Shown in pieces: positions 17,046 through 24,069 of a stretch of DNA of 64,000 nucleotides; within the stretch, counting starts at the first letter, position 1, and each line of letters begins with the position of its first letter. This stretch comes from Caulobacteraceae bacterium (GTDB lineage Bacteria > Pseudomonadota > Alphaproteobacteria > Caulobacterales > Caulobacteraceae). The notes below the pieces were generated by a model. That model had not been told where the DNA came from. It made no database searches and was given only the letters and a program-made list of their open reading frames with translations. The stretch covers positions 1 to 64,000 of the forward strand of contig JAIEQC010000001.1 in the NCBI GenBank assembly GCA_019748055.1, in the 5' to 3' direction. The position numbers were made by a program, and so were the translations under genes.

Positions 17046-17465
17046 ATGAGACGCATCAGCCTTGCCATCGCCGCCTGCGCAGCGGTCGCGGCGTGTTCCC
17101 CCGAAGAAACCGCCGAGACGGCCGCCCCCGCCAAAATGGCGGCGGATCACTCGATGGGCCAAAGCACGGCGGGCGCCGACATGATGAGGATGATGGCCCC
17201 CGCAGCCGGAGATTCAGAGGCCACGCGCGGCTACAAAGCCGCGATGATGGGAATGATGAAGAGCGCGCCGGCCTATGTCGGCGATCCGGACATTGATTTC
17301 ATGAAGCAGATGCGAGGTCACCATGTGGCCGCCGTTGCCATGGCGAGGGTCGAGCTGGCGCAGGGTCAAAATGCCGAGGCCAAGGCGCTGGCTCAGGAGA
17401 TCATCACGGCACAGGAGCGCGAGATCGCCGTTATCGACGCCTGGCTCGCGGCCAACACCACCTGA
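17046..17465 (+). CDS. DUF305-family lipoprotein, copper-binding (CopM-like)
   Basis: A 139-residue protein with a lipobox-type end of signal (AVAACS, Cys about 17). The mature part is rich in Met and His and carries the DUF305 core YVGDPDIDFMKQMRGHHVAAV, then EIITAQEREIAVIDAWLA. DUF305/CopM proteins are four-helix bundles that bind copper in the periplasm or outside. A good Shine-Dalgarno (AGAGGAG) precedes the ATG at 17046; the long frame starting at 16065 is antisense to copC/copD. The next gene is the convergent MerR regulator. Confidence 0.88.
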   Translation: MRRISLAIAACAAVAACSPEETAETAAPAKMAADHSMGQSTAGADMMRMMAPAAGDSEATRGYKAAMMGMMKSAPAYVGDPDIDFMKQMRGHHVAAVAMARVELAQGQNAEAKALAQEIITAQEREIAVIDAWLAANTT

Positions 17466-17529
17466 CCGGCTGGGGCGATCGACCCGACCCAGCGCCGAAA
17501 AGGACGAGGCGATCAGCTCCGGAGGCGGG

Positions 17530-17928
17530 TCAGCCTTGGAAAGCCGCGATGATTGGACAGGGACCGGGAGTGTCCGACGCACAAGCCTTCGCAAGGCGCC
17601 TTAGCGCCGCTCGGGCGTCTTCCAAATCGGCGATTGTTTGGTCGAGCGCCTCAAGTCGCTCGGCGGCCAGAACGCGGGCGCGCGCCCTGTCCTCGCCCGC
17701 ATCCAGCGACAGCAGTTCCTTGATCTGCTCCAGGGTGAATCCGGCGGTCTGGGCCGAGCGGATGAACTTCAGCCGGCGCACGTCCCCATCGCCGTAGCGG
17801 CGAATGCCCGCGCCCACGCCGTCGCGTGACCATCGCTCCGGCGTCGGCAGCAGACCGCGCCGCTGATAGAAGCGGATCGTCTCCACGCCGACGCCGCCTT
17901 CGCGCGCCAGCCCTGCGATCGTTCTCAC
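17530..17928 (-). CDS. MerR-family regulator, 5' end cut by a transposon insertion
   Basis: A 132-residue MerR-type activator: winged HTH at the start (RTIAGLAREGGVGVETIRFYQ, residues 2-21), dimerisation helix, and a C-terminal metal loop ACASDTPGPCPII whose two Cys are eight apart, the CueR spacing. The Cys of mercury MerR at the start of the dimer helix is absent. The first codon now readable is GTG at 17928, 2 nt from the end of a mobile element with no ribosome site. The duplicated target and the sequence beyond the far end of the element (28436-28444) reconstruct ATG-CGT-GTG, so the original start was two codons upstream. Present expression is uncertain. The original divergent partner is the glutaredoxin-MauE gene at 28513. 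Confidence 0.85.
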   Translation of the reverse strand: MRTIAGLAREGGVGVETIRFYQRRGLLPTPERWSRDGVGAGIRRYGDGDVRRLKFIRSAQTAGFTLEQIKELLSLDAGEDRARARVLAAERLEALDQTIADLEDARAALRRLAKACASDTPGPCPIIAAFQG

Positions 17929-17929
17929 A
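17922..17929. repeat. Target-site duplication, left copy
   Basis: TTCTCACA immediately outside the left terminal inverted repeat. The identical octamer lies outside the right repeat at 28432-28439. An 8-9 bp duplication fits IS1-family transposition. Confidence 0.9.
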
Positions 17930-17950
17930 GGTGGTGACGCAGTTTGATTT
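17930..17950 (+). repeat. Left terminal inverted repeat of the IS1-family element
   Basis: Begins GGTGGTGACGCAGTTTGATT and is the exact reverse complement of 28411-28431 over 21 bases. Similarity fades after that. It lies 57 bases from the transposase stop. Confidence 0.92.
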
Positions 17951-18006
17951 TTAGGGGTTAGGTATCGCGATCCAAACGATGTGCAGGGGGACGGGGTCCG
18001 GTTCGT

Positions 18007-19236
18007 CTAGGCATAGTAGCCCCGCTTGAAATAGTCCCCCAGACAGACGTTACAGATCGAATGGTCATCGGGCTGGATGGCGACCGATGCGGCGATCGCG
18101 TCCTCCAGCGAGTAGTAGGGCATCCAGACCCCCGACGGCTTGGCACCGACCTTGCGGCCCTGGCCGTCGCGGCAAAAGGCGCATTCCGCCTTGTGAACCT
18201 TGGTAGATTGGTGGGTGGTGCTCGAATAGACCCAATGCGACGGGGCCAGCACGACATCATCGTCCGAAACCTCGATCAGGATCGGCTCGGGCGGCGGTTC
18301 TTCGTCCTGCTCGGACCCCATCAGTCGGCGTTCGGCCGTGAAATCGTCCGCCATCGTGAGCATGTCGGCGACCGACCAGAGCCGCGTCGCAACGCCGGCC
18401 GCGATCGCTGCCGGGTCCCTCTTGATCCATTGAGTGCTGCGCGTTCCATCGGGCTGAAGACGGGGCCGCATCGGTCGCGGAATCCAACAGTAGTTGTGGT
18501 AGACCGCCCACATGGCGATGTGCCGCTCGTGGTTCAGCATCGTCTTGGAGAAGGCGTTGGTCTTCCGGTTGAAGCGCCGGTTTCCCATTCGCAGGTTCAG
18601 GTTCTGGCGCTCGATGTATGACGTATGGGTGTCTTCGACGCGCCAGTCGCCAGAGCCCTTTTTTCGATTGGCGCCGATGTAGCGTCCGCCCGGCGCCTTG
18701 TTCCCGTTCTTGTCCTGCTTGTCGTATTGCTTCTCCAGAATGCCGTAGTCAGCGTCCGCGCCAAACGCGTTCCTGAAAGCCTTCGTGTAGGCCTTCAGGC
18801 CATCGGTCGCGAGGTGCGGCCGAACGACGAACCCGCCGTCCAGGTTCCGTTCCAATTTCCCCGCCACGTTCTTGAGGAACTCGCTGGCGTTGAGAGCGTC
18901 CTGATCGCCGAGGTGGTATTCGAAGATCAGCTTAGAATCCGCGCACATGGCGAGGTAGGTCCAGACACGGCCAGCGCCCTCGGGTGGGTCGATCATGTCC
19001 GACAAGTTCTTTTCCTTCGCCCCAACGAACGAATGCAGTTCGTCGGCCTGGATGTTGGCGATGTGCAGATTCTTGAGCGTCTTCATGTGGGCGATGGCCC
19101 AATCACCGACTTCGGCGAACAGCTTGGCGACGGTGTTCTGACTGACGTCGAAGATGCGCTCGCAGGAACGCTGCGACATGCCCTCGCACAGGCAATGAAG
19201 CATACGGACGCGCAGGTCCTGTGGCTTCCGGTTCAT
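18007..19236 (-). CDS. IS1-family DDE transposase with C-terminal zinc-finger-like domain
   Basis: A 409-residue protein. An N-terminal HTH (GMSQRSCERIFDVSQNTVAK) precedes an IS1-type DDE core: QADELHSFVGAKEKN (first Asp), HLATDGLKAY (second Asp) and SYIERQNLNLRMGNRRFNRK (Glu), then NAFSKTMLNHERHIAMW. It is one uninterrupted frame, unlike E. coli IS1 with its programmed shift, and much longer. Residues from about 345 form an extra domain with HKAECAFCRDGQGRK and ICNVCLGDY, likely one zinc site. It lies just inside the left terminal repeat of the 10.5-kb element, on the minus strand. It should catalyse movement of that element. Confidence 0.9.
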   Translation of the reverse strand: MNRKPQDLRVRMLHCLCEGMSQRSCERIFDVSQNTVAKLFAEVGDWAIAHMKTLKNLHIANIQADELHSFVGAKEKNLSDMIDPPEGAGRVWTYLAMCADSKLIFEYHLGDQDALNASEFLKNVAGKLERNLDGGFVVRPHLATDGLKAYTKAFRNAFGADADYGILEKQYDKQDKNGNKAPGGRYIGANRKKGSGDWRVEDTHTSYIERQNLNLRMGNRRFNRKTNAFSKTMLNHERHIAMWAVYHNYCWIPRPMRPRLQPDGTRSTQWIKRDPAAIAAGVATRLWSVADMLTMADDFTAERRLMGSEQDEEPPPEPILIEVSDDDVVLAPSHWVYSSTTHQSTKVHKAECAFCRDGQGRKVGAKPSGVWMPYYSLEDAIAASVAIQPDDHSICNVCLGDYFKRGYYA

Positions 19237-19572
19237 GGCGTGGAGCCCGCCCGCGCGATGACGAACGTGTAGAACTCGTCAACTTGGAGGCCGGAGCCTG
19301 CGCCCTGATCGGTCGAGGTAGCGACCGGTTTGCTCGACGGTGAACCGACGTCATCCGCTGTCGGCTGGCACAGCGTCTCTTCACGGGTCCCTTCCATGCT
19401 CCATCCTCCTCACTCTCGCTCGGGAATGAGGCGACTTCATAAAGCAGCGACATGTCTAGGTCAACGACATATCGGCGTATCACCGTATGTCAATATTCTT
19501 GACGTGGAATACCCTCGAATGTCAGGATTCGTGACACAGAATTGGCGTCACGGTTCATGACAGATGAACACC
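19237..19572. other. Non-coding region between transposase and ArsR gene
   Basis: About 335 bases without a supported gene. It holds an imperfect dyad GACATA...TATGTC at 19466-19491 and a second loose pair GTGAC...GTCAC further on; either could be an operator for the ArsR protein encoded next door. The part after 19430 is noticeably AT-richer, as promoter regions are. Confidence 0.45.
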
Positions 19573-19600
19573 TTGACGAACAACGGATTTGCGGTAGAGT
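19573..19600 (+). promoter_or_regulatory. Probable sigma-70 promoter of the arsR-type gene
   Basis: TTGACG (19573-19578), a 16-bp spacer and TAGAGT (19595-19600). Transcription would begin near 19607, inside the longer version of the reading frame, which argues for the start at 19633. Confidence 0.5.
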
Positions 19601-19632
19601 CCGAAGTTCAACGTATCGGAGGAGTCCGAATT

Positions 19633-19950
19633 ATGGATATGGCAGTCGTGATGATGGGCTTCTCGGCCCTTTCGACCGTGTCGCGGGTAGAGATTCTTCG
19701 GCTTCTCGCCAAAGAGGCGCCGCCGGAGGGCATGAAGTCCGGCGACATTGCGAAACGGCTGGGGGTCGCGCAGAACACCCTCTCTACCCAGTTGATGATG
19801 CTGTCCCATGCCCGATTGGTTCAGTATCAGCGGGATGGCCGGTCCATCCTCTATCGCGTGGACCAAGAGAACCTTCAGGCGTTGTCGGACTTCCTTTTGA
19901 AGGAATGCGGTGGCCTGCCGCGCGCCCGACCGACGCGCAAAGCCGCCTAG
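19633..19950 (+). CDS. ArsR-family transcriptional regulator
   Basis: A 105-residue winged-helix protein of the ArsR/SmtB type: VSRVEILRLLAKEAPPEGMK, recognition helix AQNTLSTQLMMLSHARLV, wing YQRDGRSILYRV. Such proteins repress metal or stress genes until a ligand binds. The ATG at 19633 is preferred over 19564 because GGAGGAG lies 8 nt upstream and a promoter sits within the longer frame. The only Cys is near the C-terminus (KECGG), so the usual Cys-pair metal sites are not obvious. It is a passenger of the IS1-type element, convergent with the CadR-like gene. Confidence 0.87.
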   Translation: MDMAVVMMGFSALSTVSRVEILRLLAKEAPPEGMKSGDIAKRLGVAQNTLSTQLMMLSHARLVQYQRDGRSILYRVDQENLQALSDFLLKECGGLPRARPTRKAA

Positions 19951-19955
19951 CCGGG

Positions 19956-20411
19956 TTAGAAGTCCGACCTCGTGCCGCCGTGATCGGCGCCACAGCGGTC
20001 GTGATCATGTAGGACCTCGATCACCTTGCAGGCTGAGACGCGCCCACCGGCGCACGCGACCGTCATCCGGGAGAGTTCGGCCTGAAGGGCCCTTAATCGA
20101 GCGATTTTTCCCGTGACCACCGCGAGGTGGCGTTCGGCGATTGCGTTGGCCTCGCCGCACGGCCGCTCCGGTTCATCGGCTAGGTCCAGCAGCGAGCGGA
20201 TCGAGTCCAGGTCGAAGCCCAGGTCACGGGCGTGGCGGACGAAGGACAAACGGCGTAGCGCCGCGTCGTTGTAGACGCGCCGATCGCTCGCAGTCCGCTC
20301 CGGGGCGGGCATGATCCCGATCTGCTCGTAGAAGCGGATGGTCGGGACCTTCACGCCCGTGAGCGCGGCTAATCTCCCGATGCTTCGTGTGGACAGGGAG
20401 GTGGAGGCCAT
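19956..20411 (-). CDS. MerR-family divalent metal sensor, CadR/PbrR-like
   Basis: A 151-residue MerR regulator. The HTH begins STRSIGRLAALTGVKVPTIR and is followed by FYEQIGIMPAPERTASDRRV. The Cys at the start of the dimer helix (PERPCGEANAIAE) and two Cys in the C-terminal loop (VACAGGRVSACKVIE) are the three-Cys arrangement of Cd/Pb/Zn sensors, and a His/Cys tail follows (HDHDRCGADHGG). The ATG at 20411 is the family-consistent start; the longer frame to 20600 covers the divergent promoter. Its operator lies 21 nt upstream, facing the CDF-type transporter gene, which is its likely target. Confidence 0.9.
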   Translation of the reverse strand: MASTSLSTRSIGRLAALTGVKVPTIRFYEQIGIMPAPERTASDRRVYNDAALRRLSFVRHARDLGFDLDSIRSLLDLADEPERPCGEANAIAERHLAVVTGKIARLRALQAELSRMTVACAGGRVSACKVIEVLHDHDRCGADHGGTRSDF

Positions 20412-20428
20412 CTCGTGAAAATAGGCGC

Positions 20429-20459
20429 TTGATCCTCTAGTGGCTAGAGGATGCAGAAG
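20429..20459 (+). promoter_or_regulatory. MerR-type operator between cadR-like and CDF genes
   Basis: A perfect dyad ATCCTCTAG / CTAGAGGAT around TGG (20432-20452) directly follows the -35 TTGATC (20429-20434). The layout is that of CadR/PbrR/ZntR promoters with a 19-20 bp spacer; the -10 is poor (CAGAAG), as often with activated promoters. Confidence 0.8.
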
Positions 20460-20484
20460 GGTCTCTCCCACTTGGAGGTCGCCC

Positions 20485-21129
20485 GTGAGCCAGCCGATCC
20501 TAAATGAGCCTTCCGCCGGCTGCGGATGCGGCGCCGCCGTCAAGTTCGACGGCGCCACACCCGCGTATCGCAGCATCCTGTGGTCAGTGATCGCCATCAA
20601 CGCCCTCGCCTTCGTGGCGTTGGCCGGGGGCGCTTGGCTGCAAGGTTCGGCGGCGCTAGGGGCGAACGCTCTGGATTTTCTGGCCGACAGCGCGACCTAC
20701 GCGATCAGCTTGTGGGCCATCGGCCGATCTACGCGGGTCAGGGCGGGCGCGGCCCTGCTGAAGGGCGCGAGCCTGGGGCTGCTGGCTGCCTTCATCCTGG
20801 GCTTCGCGGTCTGGCGGGCTGTGTCCGGCGCACCTCCGGAGGGGGCCGTCATCTCAGGACTGGGGCTGCTCGGCTTCGTCGCCAACGGCGTCGCCGCGCT
20901 GCTGCTGGTTCGTCACCGTGACGGCGACGCAAACGTCCGGTCCGTGTGGCTCTGCACCCGCAACGATCTCATCGAGAGCCTGGTCGTCGCGGCGGCAGGG
21001 GGTCTGGTATGGATCACGGCTTCGCGCTGGCCCGACCTGATCGCGGGTGTGATCCTGGCTCTTGTTTTCCTTCAGTCGGCTTGGGCGATCATCCGCCAGT
21101 CGCGCGACGAGTTGAGGCAGGGTTCATGA
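20485..21129 (+). CDS. Small CDF-type cation transporter
   Basis: About 214 residues from a GTG at 20485, chosen because GGAGG lies 6 nt upstream; the ATG at 20440 lies inside the operator. Six transmembrane helices are visible. Helix 2 contains NALDFLADSATYAISL and helix 5 contains CTRNDLIESLVV, the paired acidic sites of cation diffusion facilitators. The C-terminal cytoplasmic metal domain of full-size CDF proteins is missing. A short N-terminal CGCG could bind metal. It is likely an exporter of Zn, Cd or Co across the inner membrane, controlled by the divergent CadR-like protein. A second relative is at 27288. Confidence 0.85.
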   Translation: MSQPILNEPSAGCGCGAAVKFDGATPAYRSILWSVIAINALAFVALAGGAWLQGSAALGANALDFLADSATYAISLWAIGRSTRVRAGAALLKGASLGLLAAFILGFAVWRAVSGAPPEGAVISGLGLLGFVANGVAALLLVRHRDGDANVRSVWLCTRNDLIESLVVAAAGGLVWITASRWPDLIAGVILALVFLQSAWAIIRQSRDELRQGS

Positions 21130-21227
21130 TGGGCCGGTCGGATGAAGCCGCCCTGCGACGAAGCGCCCGCGCGGCGTCCGCGTGTTCTTTTTCAGCAGGC
21201 CGCGTGTTATGGAACGGCGTGGACGCG

Positions 21228-21566
21228 ATGCGGGTCAGACAGGGATTGATGGCGGCGCTGCTCGCGGCGTTCATGTCGTTGTTCGTGCTGACTTCTGCCG
21301 TCGATGCTGCGACCTGCGCCGTGGAACCAGCGAATCATTCCGCCGCCGGGGTGTCGGTCAACCCGACCGATACGGATGCCGGCGACGCTGGCGACGATCA
21401 CGCGATCTGCTCGCACGGCCACTGCCACCACGGAGGCGCACCCTTGCCTTCGGCGCCGCAGCCGGTAGCGGCAGCTGCCCTCTCGACAATGAAGCCGCTC
21501 CTGCCGAGTTCGGAGCCTTTCACCTCCCGAACCCCAAGCGGTCCCAAGCGCCCGCCCAGAGCCTGA
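21228..21566 (+). CDS. Secreted His/Cys-containing small protein of the czc operon
   Basis: About 112 residues from the ATG at 21228, which begins a good signal peptide (hydrophobic core, cleavage near VDAAT). The mature part has one dense metal-type motif, HAICSHGHCHHGG, then a Pro/Ser-rich tail. It stands directly before czcC, where other Czc clusters have CzcI-like small periplasmic proteins. I cannot assign it to that family by sequence. An upstream continuation of the frame exists but adds no conserved features. A periplasmic metal buffer or sensor is the likely role. Confidence 0.6.
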   Translation: MRVRQGLMAALLAAFMSLFVLTSAVDAATCAVEPANHSAAGVSVNPTDTDAGDAGDDHAICSHGHCHHGGAPLPSAPQPVAAAALSTMKPLLPSSEPFTSRTPSGPKRPPRA

Positions 21567-21623
21567 CGATGCGCTGCGCCTGATGGCGCTCGTCAATCGT
21601 CTGGAACTGCTGGGACATGGAAC

Positions 21624-22877
21624 ATGCCACCCCTCAAATTCTGTCGGTCGCGCCTCGCGCTCGGCTGCGCCGTGGTCGCTATGGCGACCGTCGCGATCGG
21701 CCCTGCCTGGGCCGACCCCGTGCCGTCATATGAAGAACTGCTTGAACGCATTGGCCTGACGCCCGCCGCGCTGGAAGCCGACGCTCTGGTCGATGCGGCC
21801 GAAGCCCGCGTCCGTCAGGCGGGCGTCCGGCCGAACCCCGAACTAAGCCTGGAAGCCGAGAACGCCTTCGGTAGCGGACCCTTCTCCGGCTACGACAACG
21901 CCGAGACCACTCTGTCGGTCAGCCAGGACCTGGAACTCTGGGGCCGGCGAGGCGCCAGGGTGGGCGTCGCCCAGGCCGAGGGCAGAACGTCGCTGCTGCG
22001 TCGCGACCTCGCCACCCTGGACGCGGCCGGCAGGCTGGCGCTCGCCTATGCCGAAGCCGAGGCGGCCGAACGGCGCCTTCAGTTGGCGCAGGAAGCCCTC
22101 GACCTAACGATCGCCGACGCGCGGGCGCTGATGATCCTGGTCGAAGAGGGCCGAGAGCCGCTGTTTCGCGGCATCCAGGCGCAAAGCCAAGCGGCGGCGG
22201 CGAGAGCCGCGCTCGACGAGGCCCAAGCCGAACGCGACGCCGCCTTCGCGAGGCTGACCGCCGTGGCGATGCTGCCGAACCCGGTGACCTCCATCGGCAC
22301 CAGCCTGCTGGATCGGGAGCCGCCCGCCGTCGTGCCGACCTCCTCGACGTCGCCCGAGGTGCGGGTGGCCCAGGCTGAACGCGACGCCGCCGAAAGCCGG
22401 ATCGAAGTGGAGCGGGTCCGCGCGAGGCCCGACGTCCGCGTCTCGGTCGGCGTGCGTCGTTACGAGGCTGAAGACGCGACAGCCCTGACGTTCGGGGTCA
22501 GCATGCCGCTGCCGCTGTTTGACCGAAACCGAGGCAACTACGACGCCGCCCAGGCCGAGTTTCGCGCCGCCGACGCCCGCGTCATGGCTGCGACACAGAC
22601 CGCGCAGGCCGATCTCGCCGGGGCCGAGGCTCGATTGCGATCCGCCAACAGCCGTGTCTGGGCGACCGACGGCGGCGTGACGGCCGCAGAGGAGGCTTAT
22701 CGCCTCTCCCGGATCGGCTTCGAAGCCGGACGCATCTCGCAACTCGAACTCAGTTCATCCCGAGCCGCGCTGATCGCGGCCCGCAACGCCGCCGTTGACG
22801 CCCGCCTCGCGCGGGTCCGGGCGGAAGTCGATCTCGCGCGCCTGCAAGGCCGCGTCCCGTTTGGAACATCGCAATGA
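21624..22877 (+). CDS. czcC: CzcC-like outer-membrane factor
   Basis: A 417-residue TolC-family protein with a signal peptide (about 1-30, ending AWA) and two repeats of long coiled-coil helices, seen for example at AEARVRQAGVRPNPELSLEA and LELWGRRGARVGVAQAEG in the first half and EVRVAQAERDAAESRIEVER in the second. It forms the outer-membrane duct of a heavy-metal RND pump. The stop overlaps the czcB start by 4 nt. Part of a czcC-czcB-czcA-CDF operon. Confidence 0.93.
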   Translation: MPPLKFCRSRLALGCAVVAMATVAIGPAWADPVPSYEELLERIGLTPAALEADALVDAAEARVRQAGVRPNPELSLEAENAFGSGPFSGYDNAETTLSVSQDLELWGRRGARVGVAQAEGRTSLLRRDLATLDAAGRLALAYAEAEAAERRLQLAQEALDLTIADARALMILVEEGREPLFRGIQAQSQAAAARAALDEAQAERDAAFARLTAVAMLPNPVTSIGTSLLDREPPAVVPTSSTSPEVRVAQAERDAAESRIEVERVRARPDVRVSVGVRRYEAEDATALTFGVSMPLPLFDRNRGNYDAAQAEFRAADARVMAATQTAQADLAGAEARLRSANSRVWATDGGVTAAEEAYRLSRIGFEAGRISQLELSSSRAALIAARNAAVDARLARVRAEVDLARLQGRVPFGTSQ

Positions 22878-24058
22878 AACGCACCCCTGACATCAACAAG
22901 ACCTGGCTCATGGCCGGGGTCGCCGCCGTCGTCGTTCTCGGCGGTGCGGGTCTCTACGCGATGACGCGATCGCCGGAAGCACCGGCCGCGTCCGCCGAAG
23001 GAAAACATGCCGAAGGTGAGGAAGGTCATGCCGAGGAAGGCGCGGCCGAGGAAGGCGTCGTCGTCCTGACCGAGGCGCAGATCGCCGCCGCAAACATCTC
23101 GATCGTTGCGGTCACTGGCGGCGGCGGAAGCGAGACTCGCCTTTCCGGGCGCGTCGAGCCGATGGTGGACGCGCGCGCGGCCGTCGCCGCGAGCGTCGGC
23201 GGACGCGTCGAACGGGTCCTGGTGGCGCCTGGGCAGTCGGTTCGCGCGGGTCAGCCCCTGGCGGTGCTGGTGAGCGGCGACGCCGCCGCCCTGCGCGCCG
23301 AAGCGGACGCCGCAAACGCGTCAGCGGATGCCGCTCGTCGCGCCTATGAGCGTGACCGTAACTTGGAAGAGGCCGGCGTCGTTGCGCGTCAGGAAGTCGA
23401 GACATCGCGGGCTCAGTCGCTGAGTTCGGACGCCGCCGCACGCGCGGCGCGAGCGCGGGTCTCGGCCGCCGGCTCTCCCAATTCCTCGGGTCGACTCAGC
23501 GTCGTCAGCCCCATCAGCGGGATCGTGACCAGCGTTCAGGTCGGGCCGGGTGGCTTCGCCGCCCAAGGTGGCGTCATCGCGGAGGTCACCAATCCTGCGC
23601 GGGTCGAGATCGTCTTCACGGCGCCTCCCGCACTCGCCGCGCAGGTTCGCGCGGGTTCGACCATGCGCGTGCAGGGACCGGCGGGCGAGTTCGACGCCGT
23701 CGTCACCGGCGTCGCCGCCGACGCAGGCGAGGAAAACGGAGCCACGATCATCCGCGCCCGACCGGCGGGCGGGGGTCTGCCGCCGGCAGGATCGGCCGTC
23801 TCCGGCATTGTGGTCACGGGCCAGTCCGTAGGCGGCCTCACGGTCCCGTCCGACGCCGTTCAGACGGTGGAGGGCGCGAACGTGGTGTTCGTGCGCACCG
23901 CGACGGGCTTTCGCGCCGCTCCCGTCCTGGTCGGCAGGCAGGCCGGCGGCCGGACCGAAATCCTGAGCGGCCTCACCGGCACCGAGCGCATCGCCGGAAC
24001 CAACGCCTTCCTCCTGAAAGCCGAACTCGCCAAGGGCGAGGCCGAGCACGGCCACTAG
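22874..24058 (+). CDS. czcB: CzcB-like periplasmic adaptor
   Basis: A 394-residue membrane-fusion protein. An N-terminal membrane anchor (about 12-30) is followed by a His/Glu-rich linker (GKHAEGEEGHAEEG) that may gather metal. The barrel-sandwich halves (GRVERVLVAPGQSVRAGQPL and GRLSVVSPISGIVTSVQV) surround a helical hairpin, and a C-terminal membrane-proximal domain ends in GEAEHGH. It links the inner-membrane pump CzcA with CzcC. It overlaps czcC by 4 nt and is 11 nt from czcA. Confidence 0.93.
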   Translation: MKRTPDINKTWLMAGVAAVVVLGGAGLYAMTRSPEAPAASAEGKHAEGEEGHAEEGAAEEGVVVLTEAQIAAANISIVAVTGGGGSETRLSGRVEPMVDARAAVAASVGGRVERVLVAPGQSVRAGQPLAVLVSGDAAALRAEADAANASADAARRAYERDRNLEEAGVVARQEVETSRAQSLSSDAAARAARARVSAAGSPNSSGRLSVVSPISGIVTSVQVGPGGFAAQGGVIAEVTNPARVEIVFTAPPALAAQVRAGSTMRVQGPAGEFDAVVTGVAADAGEENGATIIRARPAGGGLPPAGSAVSGIVVTGQSVGGLTVPSDAVQTVEGANVVFVRTATGFRAAPVLVGRQAGGRTEILSGLTGTERIAGTNAFLLKAELAKGEAEHGH

Positions 24059-24069
24059 GGAGCGAGAGC

